A stretch of DNA of 64,000 bases, taken from positions 127,779,391 to 127,843,390 of the forward strand of contig NC_092859.1 in the NCBI RefSeq assembly GCF_032062135.1. The letters run 5' to 3'. A program made the position numbers and the translations under genes. The stretch comes from Pyxicephalus adspersus. Lineage: Eukaryota; Chordata; Amphibia; Anura; Pyxicephalidae. Below, in pieces: positions 1 to 13,379 of the stretch. The notes under the pieces were generated by a model, which saw only the letters and a program-made list of their open reading frames with translations, did not search any database and was not told the DNA's origin. The number at the start of each line of letters is the position of its first letter. Position 1 is the first letter of the stretch.

Positions 1-190
1 ATTACTGTTTTAATACTTTATTTTATTATCAAAAAAAGATTAAACAGTATTTGAAATATTAGTTATTATGTCCGTTAATGTTCATTTTATGCGACTGGAG
101 ACACGCTACCCATCTCCTTGACTTTTTCCCTCCTAGGTACTCCCCCCCTTTTTTAATTTCTGTGTTATAGGGTCGCTTTTTTGGGTGGGG

Positions 191-524
191 GGGCAGTATG
201 GTGGCTTACATGTTAGCACTCTGGCCTTTGCAACTCTAGTTGTCAGTTTAGAATCTCGACCAGGACACTATCTGCATGGTGTTTGAAGGTTCTCCCCATG
301 CTTGTGTGGGATTCCTACGTACCCTGGTCTCCTCCCACATTCCAAAAACATGCAGTTAGGTTAATTGGTTTCCCCCCAAATTTGACCTTAGACTGTGTTA
401 ATGACTGAGATAGCGACATTGGATTGTTAGCTAATTTTGAGGGACAGTTAGTTATATAACTATGGACTTTGTAAAGCGCTGTGCAATATGTCAGTGCTAT
501 ATAAATACTGTGTAACCATAAAAA
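191..524 (+). mobile_element. SINE, tRNA-like head with L2-type tail (copy 1, near full length)
   Basis: The element starts GGGCAGTATGGTGGCTTAC, followed by TTAGCACTCTGGCCTTTGCA, which resembles a decayed tRNA-type A-box region; the B-box region near 250-262 is degenerate. The body contains CCTCCCACATTCCAAAAACA and the 3' end reads GTAAAGCGCTGTGCAATATG, then GCTATATAAATACTGTG. That GCGCT...GCTATATAAAT ending is like L2-clade LINE 3' tails, which suggests retrotransposition by an L2-type partner. Five other copies or tails of the same family occur in the window on both strands. Confidence 0.75.
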
Positions 525-1296
525 TTAGGTCATGTGTTTTGGATCTGCTATTTTGCTACCTTACCTTATTTCTGTTTGTACTTTTCCCTTGTTTCCCCAA
601 ATATAAATGTTTTTAATTTCATTTGGCTTTATGTTTTGTAAACATTTTCTTTTTTCATTGATATTCTTGGTGTTACAGTTATTTGCCTTCCTTGAATAAA
701 AATTATTGAAACCAATAAAAGATTACCTCTATGTGTTAATACAGAAATAATTACAGATACATTTTCTAGACAGATCAAGGGTCTAGTACACCCTTATTTT
801 GATGATGTCTGTCTAAGGGTATTTCCATTTACTTTGAAGAGTTTTCCTCTCATTTCCTATTGAAACTTCTCTACAGGAAATGAAAGTAAGTCTGGCCAAT
901 GGGACATTAGATATATTTTACTTGTCCTGTGGAAATATTTCATCATTCCAAAATGTTCAATGTGTGAAGTTCTGCCAGGCTGATCTGGTACATTTTCTAG
1001 ACAGAAACAACATTTATTATAGCAAGTATTAGTAAATGGCAGCAAAACCTGCCATGCATGGGTTTATGAACATTTAGAAACATCAGCATCTGCTTATGAC
1101 AGCTGCTTTTTAATGTTTTGTGAAGTTTACTAAATCTGTCTGGTTTAGGCAATTTAGTCCTATATATACTAGAGTAAACATTCACATTGTACGGAATTCA
1201 ACTTTTTTCTGCACCACACACTAAACAGCTTAGACTACTAATTTGTTTAAAAATTTAGAAAAAATGACTAGCAATATCAGAAACTATATTCTAGAT

Positions 1297-1435
1297 TAGT
1301 GTTTCTCAACCAGGGCTCCATGGAACCCTTGGGTTCCTTTAGAGGTTGGCAGGGGTTCCTTGAGCAATGAGCAATTTGTGGACCTGAAACCTATTGCAAG
1401 GGTTCCCCCATGTTAAAAAAGGTTGAGGAACACTG
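1297..1435 (+). mobile_element. Short hAT-Charlie-like MITE (copy A)
   Basis: The left end TAGTGTTTCTCAACCAGG and the right end GGTTGAGGAACACTG form terminal inverted repeats close to the CAGTGNTTCTCAACC ends of Charlie-type hAT transposons. The flanking octamers TTCTAGAT (1289-1296) and CTCTAGGT (1436-1443) fit a diverged 8-bp target duplication of the nTCTAGAn type that this group prefers. There is no coding capacity, so this is a non-autonomous derivative. Confidence 0.75.
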
Positions 1436-2350
1436 CTCTAGGTGCTAGGTACCAATTTCCCTAAACTTGACAACAGTTTAAATGCGCAAGGTATACAAAT
1501 TAATGCAGCTGATGAAAAGACTGTGGTAACATTTATAAAAACAAAGAATATGTCTGTATACATATGTAGGGGACACGGGTAGAACTAAATTTCTTCATTG
1601 GTGAATGTCATGCATTACTCAGTGGTCACAACTTTACAACTGGGAAATGGTGCACACTGTACAATTCAAATGCACCAATGCTATAGTGATCTAAAAGGAA
1701 TGTAGCTCTTTAATAGTCATACAATTTCCACAAAACCAGCAGCATAATAAGAAAAGACCCTTTATAAGGGAGAAGTGATCAACCATCAAGGTTTACACTA
1801 GTACAGTTCATGTGTTGGTGAATCTGTGAAAATTACATGAAAAGGTAATTAGTTGAAGCCACAATGTGAAAAATGTATGGTGGTGTTTATAATCATTTAG
1901 GTGTTAAAAATGTACTAAATGTACACCCAAATGTGCAGGTAAAGTACAACCATGCTAAGCCTGTATTTCAGTGGGTAAAGGGACAATTTTAATTTAACAA
2001 GAACATTTTTTATACTAATATAAAAAAAATTATATAATCTTCTTTCCTTCCTTTAAAACATTTAAATGGTCCAAAACAATAGTAACCAAACAAAATTAAA
2101 CATTTACTTGACTATTGTAATTAAACCCTGGCCCCACTTCTTCTGATCCGAGCCTTCCGTTTTCTATGTGATATAATTGACTGATAGGCAGGCTTGGAAG
2201 GGAGTCAAGTTAAAGCTGATCCCAGTAGTAACTAATCACTGGCATAAAAAAAAACAAAAACAAAAAAGGCCTAATGCCACAGTCATGTGACACTTCAGTT
2301 ATTAAATACTGAATGAATACACTGCTTTTTTGCATGTTAAAGCAACACAT

Positions 2351-2560
2351 TGAGCTTGATTTAGTAAGAACTCTCCAACGCTGGAGAAGATACACTTTCC
2401 TCTGTGAACCTGGATTTCTTAAAAGTCATTTGCTATTTGCTAGCAAATGTTTTCATTCCTGGACCAGATTCATTTCAGACTTTCTGGATCAACCAGGTTC
2501 ACTGACGAAAGTGTATATTTGTCAACCTTAGAGAGCTTTAATAGTTTTATTATTCAGGCC
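2351..2560. mobile_element. Palindromic MITE (copy 1)
   Basis: This is a long imperfect inverted repeat. The left arm, from CTTGATTTAGTAAGAACTCT through GATACACTTTC to GTGAACCTGG, is mirrored on the right by AACCAGGTTCACTGACGAAA, GTGTATA and GAGAGCTTTAATAG. The arms meet near 2445-2465, so almost the whole element can fold into one hairpin. A second copy with similar ends lies at 33026. Short open frames across it are palindrome artefacts. The transposon superfamily cannot be assigned from sequence alone. Confidence 0.65.
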
Positions 2561-3829
2561 CATTGTGTAACTAGGTTCTTGATTATGATTTTTTCTGTGT
2601 ATGCATTTTTTGCTAGCCTATGCTCAGTTTATATTGCCATGGACTCTAAGACACCCATCAGCTTCTGACTGGAACCTAATATAAATTTATTTCACAAGGA
2701 TTATTTTCTTCATTTCAGCCATTTTTTTCTCTTCAAATCACTGGCTACAAAAATAGCAATTGTTTAAAATAAAGACTCCTATATTGGTGTTTTCATTCTG
2801 TAACAAAACTCCATGTATTTTAAACGAAGTTCTGGTAAGTGTGTAATTAGGGTGGCAGATATTGGGAGTTTTTCTCTGTAAGCAGGGTTAAGGATTGCTG
2901 AAAGTCAACAGAAGCTCAATACTGGAGTCGGATAGTGATTAAAGTGCTTGTCAAAGCAAAAACATATTTACTACATCTCTACAATACATGCAAAATTCAC
3001 CCATGTATTATCTCTTTAAACATTCTACAAATACAGAAAAATAACTGTTGATATACCAGAAAAATTGCATGAACACATAGTGACAGCACTGCCAACTTCA
3101 TTGCTGATGGATCTCCTCATCTCCCTATCTCTCCATAACCCCTCTTTGTGCACAGGCTGGGAGCAAAAGTCAACAGGTATTTTTTGCACTTATTAAACAG
3201 ACATACCAACATACCTTCTTTGTTATATTTAGCAGACCAAAAGGTGGTTTATAGGAAATGTTCATTGTTAGGGTTTACATATACTTTAGCTGCTTCAGTA
3301 AATTTTTAAAAGTGCTTTCTGTACTTGATGCTCATGAGGCTTTGAGCTAAACCCAGTCTGAAGTAAGCCTCAGGGTGTTCTTACTCCTTTTTTATAGCAC
3401 CATTAGATTTTTTATAGCGTAGCGAATAGGAAACTCTCTTTTCCTGGATGTAACAGGTGTTCAAGCCCAGAAAATCAGACACAGACAAGACTCTACCCCC
3501 CAAAGACGTTAAAGAAAATTTCAGTTACGTTTGCTAAATTAAACACATAAACTGCATACCCCTCAGTGGATAAACCTGGGCAGATTTGTTGATTACTACA
3601 AAAGATCTGTAAATACTGAAGAGTTGAATCTGACTATGCTAGGGATACAATTTTCTTTGCCTCTACATTTGGTTTGTGGAAAATTGTAAATGTTCATTAT
3701 CTTTTAAATAGGTGAACCTATACTCAAATTCATATAGGAAATTGTTGGCTATTAGACAGGTCATTATTGCAGAAAGAGACAATTTCTTTTCTGCAATAAT
3801 CCCTCCTACTTGTCTAAACACTCCAGGTA

Positions 3830-4060
3830 TCCTGCAAAAAACGGAGCTACTCATGCGCGTCGTCGGCTGTGGTTGCCAGGATGCCCGACAACCATGGCTA
3901 CCCCTGCACATGCCAGTATTGAATGAATTCCCACGTGCCTGTGTAGTGGTTACATCACCCTAGCCCAGCCAATGAAGATTGTCTACAGGAAGAGAAGAAA
4001 GAAGAAGATTGTGGCACTCTGCAAGGGGGGTGGGGGCAATTAATTATCCTGGGTTTAGTT
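3830..4060. repeat. Probable interspersed repeat, unclassified
   Basis: This CpG-containing block (GCGCGTCGTCGGCTG, then TGAATGAATTCCCACGTGCC) is followed by a purine-rich run (GAAGAGAAGAAAGAAGAAG) and GGGGGGTGGGGG. Its composition is unlike the surrounding AT-rich intron, and it resembles interspersed sequence I recall from frog genomes. No terminal repeats or target duplication could be found, so the limits are approximate. Confidence 0.35.
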
Positions 4061-5071
4061 CTGCTTTGATATGTTGCCCTTAACAACCTTCAGCCAACAG
4101 GAATGCTGCCTGGTATTAGCAACCAAGTCTCCAACCATTAGCTGACTACACAACTATCAGTGGTTGCCAGCATGAGCTTGCAGCAGATGGTTTTGCAAAC
4201 CTTAAGGAAAGTTCACTTTTCTCATGGTGAACCCATCCTGGACAAGTTCCTCAAATCACTACTGACAATCCTATAAATGCCTATGGATGTCCTAGAGATA
4301 TTGTTTCTGCATGCCTTCAAAGCACAGAAGCCAAACCTGAAAACGAGTTTCTCTAGCATGACTGAACCTTCAAATATTAAGCACATGACAACAAAATGTT
4401 CACATTATAGTCACTTAAATAGAGTTGGTTGCAACTTCATTTTATTTTTTTCAATTTATCATTTTAGTCTCTTGTTTTTGCAAAATGTTTGAGCACTTCA
4501 TAGACTTGGCTTCTTCCAAGCTAGCTGAAACATGTCATTAATAAAATACAATGTTTACGCACAAGAACAATGTTATTAAAAGATGATGGGTTTCCTCCAT
4601 CTGACAACATTTGGGATTCCCAGCTGTGTTGTGTTCTATGGATAACTGCGTTATAAAACCTTTACTTTAATGCGTTTGATATGATATATGGAATATTTTA
4701 TTGATGCAGTCATATACAATGTAATATACTGTTCATATATTCCCTACACTGTGTACTTCATTGCAAACATTCATAATTTCATGTTCTGTTTTGTTTTTGT
4801 TCATGTGTAGCGCAAATAAATGTCACAGATGCTGATTCCATATTGCCAGACCTCCTACAGAATATATTTGGGAATGTTTGGCTTACAGACTGAATACATT
4901 TTTTCTCAATATACAATGCAATTCGTAAACAAGTAAACATGAATATTAAAATGTTTTTCAACATAAAATATCTGTTTAGTCCATGTATATTGATAGTCAG
5001 ATAAAAAAGTGCATCTAGTATGAACTCAGAAGTCATTCTCAGACTCTTGGAGTTGGTTAAGAATGCAGATT

Positions 5072-5605
5072 CACCCATTTAACCTTAAAGTGAACCAATG
5101 GCAGGGCTATGCACATTGAACTATTTTCATACTTTTACATACAATATATATCTGCTCTGTGCTTAAATTAGGGAAGGCTGCTAAATCACTTCTGTACAAG
5201 AAGGTAAGATTTAGTTTGGCTCTTTTTAGATGGCTGATAATGTTGTGGGGTGGTTATTGCTTCCTCACACCCATGGACTGCTTCCCTGGCTGAGAATCAC
5301 CTATTTAACCTTAAAGTGAACCAATGGAAGGAGTATCAACATTGAACTTTTTACACACTCTTTATATGACCTATAAAACAGCCCTCACTGACCTATTTAT
5401 GTGCATTGGTAGAACTGATGTTGTTCATGTCCTTCTCGCAGGACACTGCTCACCTTTTTACCCCCTCCTAAAGTATCTGCCCTGTGCTTAAATTAGGGAT
5501 TAAAAGGCTGGAAGAAAAGATCAGATTTAGTTAGGCTATTTTTAGACTGGCAATAAGGTATTGGTGTGGTTACGGCTTCCTCACGCCCCTGGATTGCTTC
5601 CCTGG
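5072..5605 (+). repeat. Degenerate tandem duplication (two units)
   Basis: Unit 1 (about 5072-5291) and unit 2 (about 5298-5605) share, in the same order, TTTAACCTTAAAGTGAACCA, an ACATTGAACT block, CTGTGCTTAAATTAGGGA, a GATTTAGTT...GGCT...TTTTTAGA block and GCTTCCTCAC...CTTCCCTGG. Unit 2 has about 90-110 extra bases in the middle (roughly 5350-5465). The units have diverged, so the duplication is old. Whether each unit is a mobile-element copy is not decidable here. Confidence 0.75.
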
Positions 5606-5870
5606 TTAAAACACTATATGTAGCATATCACCCGCAGCAGTCCAAAGATGATGAATGAATGGAGGGAGTTAGTAGTTCAGTAACCTCACTGCTGCCTGTG
5701 GAAAAATATGCAATATTTGGTTCAACTGGTTAAAGACCAGCTGAGCAGTGTATGTGGCAAAGGGGCTGGCAAGGTTTCAGCAACTGCAAGCTGAATGGGA
5801 ATACTTGTTTCTGCAGCAAGTCTGAATTTACAGTTATCACCACATAGGAGTTGGAATAGAAGGAAAAAAA

Positions 5871-5906
5871 TACAAATACAATACAAATACAATACAAAAC
5901 ACAAAC
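5871..5906. repeat. ATACAA-type simple repeat
   Basis: The short tandem array reads TACAAATACAATACAAATAC and continues with ATACAAAACACAAAC. It is an ordinary microsatellite-like tract. Confidence 0.8.
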
Positions 5907-6008
5907 ACCTGTTGTGGTGACATCTGTCAAATTCCTCCATAATTCTCTCTTCCCATGGTATTTTTGGGACAGAAGGTAAAAGAAAATCCCATTAAAAGGT
6001 AACATGGA

Positions 6009-6038
6009 GCAAATAAATAAACAAATAAATTAATAAAT
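6009..6038. repeat. AAAT-type simple repeat
   Basis: A short tract built from AAATAAATAAACAAATAAAT-like units. Confidence 0.7.
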
Positions 6039-9000
6039 TTGATACAATTATCTCAATTACTAAATCCAGCTTTGAACAGATCTAAAAAAAAGTTTGGGCT
6101 TTATAATATATTTTATACATTATATTTTAATTTGGTCTGGTATTTATGGTGCTATAGATGAACTTGCTTTCTTAACCTTGAATGGTAACAGTCACAAACA
6201 GGCAAGATAGAAGGTACGGTACCATGTCAGGAAACAGATTATAGGAGATAACTGCTGTTCGGCTCAGGAGAGGGGGGCAAACACCTGCAGAAGTAGGTGG
6301 TTTTGGGTCATGTACCCGAAGTTCTCTCAAGTCCAGTAATATGGTTAAGTGAAGTCCCTCAAATCATTACAACTTGCATACACAAAGCCCTATTTACTCA
6401 CCTCAATATCCCTGCTTCATGGATAATATCCCGCCAAAGTAAAATTAATTCACACAATTCCAGTTTGAATTCAATGTTAAAGAATGTGTTTGTTTTGAGT
6501 AAAAAGAAAAATACAGGAAATGTGAAAATATATAAGCTTATACTGTATATTCCAGATTTACATTGAAAAGCAATTAGCAAATAAAGACAGTTACTGGTGC
6601 TTGTTATGGCAAACTGAGACTGTCAATGAATCACGTGCCAATTGCAGATTTTTTGGGATTGGAGTGTAGTTGTGATACAATATTCCCTTTTGAATTCATT
6701 CATCAATATTTGTGCAGTATAGATCCCACGATTAAGGCTTCCATAGGTCAACATAAGCCCAGGCCACCAACATACAAAGCATGTGCCCAATCAAAATATA
6801 AGCAAAATCAAAATATAATCAAATACAGCTCTAATTTTATACACCTGTGTAAACTGTTTATACTGAACAGAAAAGCACTAAAACAAATCGTAATAAATGA
6901 CAATGAAGATAACACTTTTTGATTGTCTAGTACAGAACAAAAAGAAATAATTTTATATACAACTATGATTATGAAATTATTCTGAATGTAATAGTTCTAG
7001 ACATCAGCTATGTTCCCTGACACTTTTAGTTAGAGCCTATAGATACTTATAATAGGTGGCACTGCTGTCAGCAGTCTGACCAGATGAGCAGGTGAATCCT
7101 ACATTTGAAAATGTCACTATTTCTGTCCACCTAGTACAATTGTATTCCATTACACTCATTTATTATTGAATTAGCTGCTTTCTGCAGCACTGTTCTCAGC
7201 ATTACTCAAAATCTTGCAAACTTATTTTGGAAGATGCAGAAGAAAAAAAAAACAGAAAATTTTCAGCGATGAGGTGGAAAACAGCATGAATATCATAGTG
7301 AATGATACAAACAATATGTAACAAAACACACAGCAATTACAAGATACAGTAAAGAGAGAACGCTGCCCTAAGACTTATTCATAGACAGTGTACTGTCCAG
7401 GTATGAGTGTAAATATTTTGTCTCTAAATAATACCAAACTGGCACAACCAGCATATGGCTTTGCACCCTCAAAACAAGAAGGTAATTAGTTGAAATACCA
7501 ACAATCTGGCTAGATATTAAAGAAAAAGTGCTAAAAACCAGCAACCTCCCTAAAACCTCCTTAGATAAAAGCCCTGTTCCAAAGGGTATTGGGGTCTTAT
7601 TTAACCCAGGAGCCTGCTAAATGAGGGAGCTAGGTGTAGGGCCATCATGACTGGGTAGGAAGCCTGAGCAGGGCAGGATCGGGTTAAACGTGGGGTAGGG
7701 GAAGTCAACAGGCAGGGATAGGTTGGAAATAAAAAACATTGGGTGGGGAATGATGTATAGGCAAGGGAGGATGAAGGGGTGAGGTCAGAGGTCTGCACAG
7801 CAGAAGATTCCCAGCCTCCCTCCCTGGTATTGGAGTTTGGGTCTGGAAGCAGTTTTGTGGTTTAAAGGGGATTGGCGGTTTGAAGTCCTCAGAGCAGTGC
7901 ATGGAGAAGGTGATGAAGTGGTTTGGAGAGATATCTATGGTATGGAGTCCTAAATGATGTAATTTATGTTTGTTTTATTTGGCTTGGGGATATGCTTACG
8001 GTGTTGTTAATGGGTTGAGGGTGTGGAGGTAAAATGGGGGTGCTGGGTATAATATCTTACAGTTGTCTTGGTAAACTGGTATTTGCTCTATAAATGGCAA
8101 ACAAAATGTTAAAAGACAATAACACTGAATCAAAAAGTTTAGAAAATATCTTTTGTCTGGAAAGGATTTACACAATCTCAAAGCATTCAGCCTGCAACTG
8201 GTTAAAAACTAGCCATAATGGGGAAATGTATATAAGAGGATATCTTTTCTGTAGAAATGTAATAATTTCAGAGATTTTGCACCTTTTAAAGAGTGTTTCT
8301 GTATTAGATTCTAATTTGTGGTGCATAAAATACCATCTAGGGCCACCAATCGGGTCTGTCATGTGATTACTACGTTCCTTTTACAGCCACTATGGGTGAC
8401 CAGCAACCCCATATCTGTTCCCTATGTATACAGGCAGATAAAATAAAGAAAAAGATCCAATGGAATTTTACAATAGTCAAACCACCATTTGGAAGATAAC
8501 TGGCTACTGATCACTATGCACCATTCTAGAAATTCAATGTACCGTACCTATAATATTATTGCCAGTAAAACCAAAAATATACTATTGGATAAAATGGTGA
8601 AAGTCAGGCTTACCAAATAAAAACAAACCAGTGGAAATGCTCTGCTAAAATGACCTACAACATATTGTCATTAAGATGATATTATCAAGTATGACATGGA
8701 TGCTTCACAAGCTTGAACAGGCTTTATACAAGTTTTAAAGGTGTAACCCTGAACCTGTACTATTTCAGCAATTTCTTCTGCCCTGAACTTGTACGGTATA
8801 CTTTATTCTTCCACTTGATGCTATTGTCCTTCCGCTATGTGTCCCAGAAGTCTCTGAATTATTGGACCCAAGTGTTATTTGTACTCTGGATTTCTCTGAT
8901 ATCTTAAACAACCACTGCTCCATTACACAGATTCTGTACCCTGTGCCTCGTTTTCGTGACAGGAGATTTCATTCATTACCTAATTTCCTTTCTGTACAGC

Positions 9001-12000
9001 TCAATAAGGGAAAAGCTGTAATTGGAGCAATATATTAAATGTAATAGACATGCATACTCTTTGAAGTGCCCCAGGTATATCCAAAACAATGGAGTGTAAA
9101 GTAATATATTGGATGTATACTTCAATAGATTAGTATAAGGTATGGCAGAAATTTGACTTACAGAGTAATTTCCGTTTTTTTTTTTATGATAAATGATTTT
9201 GTTTTTGCTCTGGTTTACAGGGGATGCTGAAAAGAGAGCCTTTCTGCTGCCTAATTACTATTTGAAAAAAGTGATAATGAATGGAAGAGATTAAGAAAAG
9301 GACCAATTAACGATGCTTGAAAACGCTTTCAATTAATACTTTGTCCGAATGCAGCTTTTAAAATATTAATGCAAGTTAAGTGCTCAAACTATATAGATCG
9401 AAACTTCTTTCTGATGAATGTACTTAATACTAGGAAAATTAAAGCTAGACTTTTGTCTGCGGCAAGTTTAGCAGATTATTTAACAGAAGTTAAAGCTAGC
9501 AATACAAGATCATTTTTACCCAACCAAGCTTTTGTTAGTGTTTATGCCATAATAAATAGGTGGCGATGGCTGTTTTATTTTTATAAAAGGCACAAAATAG
9601 TTGATATTTAAGCTTTTGGGTAATTACTGCTGAGATAAATAATAAGTCTCCTATATGTCTTAATGTAGCCATTTCAGGGCAATTATAATCAAGCTAAAAA
9701 AATTTTTTTGTCTTTTTAGATGAACCAAAAAAAAGACTTTGCTTATACAGGGCATTTAGCCTCCAATGAGCCTTTTGTGGCGACATTAGAGTGAACCAGA
9801 TTTCACTGTATTTTCTATATGGATCATTTACATTTATACAAGATCATACTGCCTTCTTCCAAGAGTGAATATAATCAATTTATTTAAAGCTGAAAACATC
9901 AGTTCCCATCAGTAAAAAAAAAAAAAGCTGAAAAATGTTTGACTGAACTAGTAAAAGCTTAAAAATCTACTACTAAAAGCTCCAATAAAACACAAAATTA
10001 TTTTTATATTAAAGCTGCAATCACAAGTTCAATTTTGCAGGGATCCTTATATTTGTGTGCTTTATCATTGTAACCTATTAATGTATGTATAATTTAATCA
10101 GACATGATGAACATTATTTTTATCAATCTGTGGACAGCCAGGTTTTTTGTTGGGCCCTATCTGAGGCTCCAACTCAAAGCTCACACATCTATGGCTTAAA
10201 CCATCTTAGATTGTTAAATTAGTAGATAGAAAATTATTCAAAACATTTTTTTTGTTAAACCTATAAACAATCAAATACTGTTTATAAATTAATTTGAGAT
10301 CTATACTATCCAATAAAATAATGTCATATACATGAGTGAAACTCCAGCTTAGATTTTATGATGGATCCAACTTGTCAAACAATCAAATAAATTGTACTCT
10401 AACAGCCCCCAAGCAAGCAGCTACATATAGAGATGCGTATCCGCTGTCAACAAACACAAGGCTCAGGTAGTGAGAATTGTGCTGACAGCAACAATGTCAG
10501 TCATCACATTTTCTGGTCACTTCCTCAGAGATATTATTTTTTATCAGCTCCAGTGAAAAATGTTGGTTTTTACACTGTGCAAACAGCATGTGGTTTAATC
10601 ATTCTGTTCTATTTTACAACAGCTAGAACTAGCTGGGTATCATCTTGTACGGTATAATGCAATATTTTATATTACATTACATTTATTTAAAGCTTTCTTC
10701 TGAACTACTTTAACTTAATGTGGCATCTAAAACTCAGCCACAGTGTCCAAATAGATATTGTACGGTCAGCCACAAAATCACCAGGTATGTTATATTCTGT
10801 ATAAAAGTATACAAAGTATCAAATATAAATTATTTTAGAGTACACTGAAGGACCAAATAAAATCAATTAGTTAGCCATTAGTAATGCTACAATTGTGCTA
10901 AAATTATACATTTCCTTGGCTTTGATTTTGTGTAATTACTTCTAATAATATTATCATTAGTCAAAGTTAGTAGAAGTCTCCTTCCTGCAGTGTGATTTCC
11001 AACATCAATGGCAAGCGTGTTCCGGGATCATCAGATTTACAAGGAAATGTGTAGACTGGTACAGTACAGCAATGGCTGGTTGTTTATTTTCAATTGTAGC
11101 TTTTAAAACTTTTTTAGTAGGAACATTTTAGGCCAAATGCAAAACTCAATGTCTAAAGAAGTAAAGCTATTTCTCATGCCTGTTTTTTGTTTGTAAATGT
11201 ACAGCTTGGTAAAAATAATAATATTGTACCATAAATTTTTCTTCTATAAAGGAATAAATGATGAATTTATTAGTAAGCTATCAAATAATACATGACACTT
11301 AACCCTTTTTTTGATCTATTTCCTTTGGTTACAGTGAAGTTGTCAGATTTACAACATCCAGTTCATGCATGGCTGTTAATGACAGATTTCATTCATACAG
11401 CCTGACATAATATAGACCTAGAGTGCTCTTTATTTTAATCAATGGAAGCTTTGGTGTAAAATACTTTTTAAACTTGTAGTTGACTGCATAGTTCCACTAA
11501 ATGGAAGAAGTTGGGAACCATTTTGTGCACTCATTTGTATGTGTTTGTGGCTCCTCCTTGGAGTAACTTCTGTCTGCTCAGTTACTTTTCCTCTTCTGGA
11601 GGAAGAACTGCACAACAACTGCCTTCAACCTCTCTCAACTGCATGATAAATCAGAGGTCAAACACTACTGTGGACACATTAAAAACACATTTTATCTGAA
11701 TAGGGGTTTCTGGAAAAAGAAAAATCAGCAGTTTATAACAGCAGATCTAAAGGGATGTTACCTTTACTGACAAAATTGTTGTTGATTTTTACAACACTTG
11801 CAGAGCTTAACTTACCACATGAAGCATTTTTGGAAACCTGTGTCCCTATTCTACACATATTGGTTCCCCTTGCCATGGATTGCCTGACTGCAGCTCCTTC
11901 TGAAACTAAATCAACAAAGTATTATGTATATTAATGTTTGCTTACATTTTACATTGTCTTCATTAGGGTCTGTTCAGATTGGTAAGCTATAGTGATGTAG

Positions 12001-12477
12001 ATTTTAACACATATCGACTTATAGGCCATAGTGTGGTGTGTTTGATGGAAAAAGGGGAAGATTCTGCATTCTACTACAAAACCTAAATCCTAAATAAAAG
12101 GGGCAGTGTAGTAAAGAAAAACACATATAGCTTTGGCTTCATATCTTTGTGATTTTGCCTGATGTGTGCATTGGCGTGCACTTAAACAAGGAGATTTGCA
12201 TTTTGTGTAAATTAATTTTAGATAAGAACCATCAGGCAAAAAGGGCGCTAAAGTGTCAGTGGGAGAGTTTGCTAGAGTGATATATGAATGTTGAGTGAAT
12301 TGGACACACAATCCCTTGAAGAGAACCACATTTGTGGTAGACAGTTGCAAACATTATAGACACGTTTACGGATTTTATTGATGAATCAGGGCCATTGTGT
12401 CCAATACAGTGACTCCATTGGTTTTTATTGCCTTCATAATACTACTACCATTTTTCTTGTTTTTGCCATGCCTTGTC

Positions 12478-12533
12478 TATATATATATATATATATATAT
12501 ATTTATAATATATATATATATATATATATATTT
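12478..12533. repeat. (AT)n microsatellite
   Basis: Two TA-dinucleotide runs are separated by a short ATTTATAATA interruption. The tract is self-complementary. The apparent Tyr/Ile-rich open frames spanning it are simply translations of the dinucleotide repeat. Confidence 0.95.
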
Positions 12534-13135
12534 AAAGAACTATACAAAGAAAGTAAGAGTGTTGATAAATACTGTTATATTTGTAGATGACACACTATTC
12601 ACACAGGAATCAGTAGCATGGAAGTAGGGGTAGTAGGTCAGAGTGTTCCTAGTACATTTTGCACCTGGATCCCCTGCAGTGTATATCAATACAGTTTAAT
12701 TATAGATACTAAATGTAAAAAATGTAGAATATAGAAGAAAAGTAATATTTATATTTGTACCATGGCTCTTTTTTAGCAGAAGAAATTGTTCTGATTGCCA
12801 CACAGACATGAAAAACACTCCCAACTATCCCCCACTCTTTCCAATATCAGATAATATGTTTTCCTGCATTCCATTTCCATAATTCAAAGCTAGGGAAATG
12901 GCAAGACATGTTTGATTCAACATATTTAATACTTCTAACAGGAGCTTTGCTGCTGATTTTGTTAAGCATGTTTATCACAATTGTACCTTGGTTGACCTAC
13001 ATCATGATGCTTACTGTATAGGAGTTATAAATCTTGTTTTCATGTCTGTGGTGCTCCCACAACATCTGGTGAAAAATGTTAGAAACATTTAAGAGAAAAT
13101 CAGCAGACTGCATTTTTTTTCTGGTTCCCCTAATA

Positions 13136-13245
13136 CAGGGGTCGGCAAACTCCGGCCTTAAGGCCAGATATGGCCTAGCCGGTAGTTCCTTCCGGCCTAA
13201 CGCCCCCTGGCCGATCCGGCCTCATGCAATCTGCAGCTCCGAACA
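13136..13245 (+). mobile_element. hAT-type transposon end fragment
   Basis: The left terminus CAGGGGTCGGCAAACTCCGG matches the CAGGGGTCGGCAAACT ends typical of several vertebrate hAT MITEs. It is followed by a GGCC/CCGG-rich interior with GGCCAGATATGGCC. No matching right terminus is visible; the sequence returns to AT-rich DNA and an AT microsatellite at 13325. I treat it as a one-ended fragment. Confidence 0.6.
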
Positions 13246-13324
13246 AGATTTTTTATTATTTTGAAATTGGTCTACAGGGAAAGAAAAGAGGTTATTGGCC
13301 ACATGCACAACCTTTTACCTGTGG

Positions 13325-13378
<54 letters not shown>

Positions 13379-13379
13379 A
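13325..13379. repeat. (AT)n microsatellite
   Basis: A TA-dinucleotide array interrupted by single C and G bases (ATACATAT, ATGTATAT). Confidence 0.95.

Noticed and set aside
195..265. tRNA-like sequence
   Set aside because: It is the head of a SINE: A and B boxes are decayed, no cloverleaf can close, and the body and tail continue as in the other SINE copies.
12378..12627. Two plus-strand frames rich in Tyr-Ile repeats
   Set aside because: They are translations of the AT dinucleotide array.
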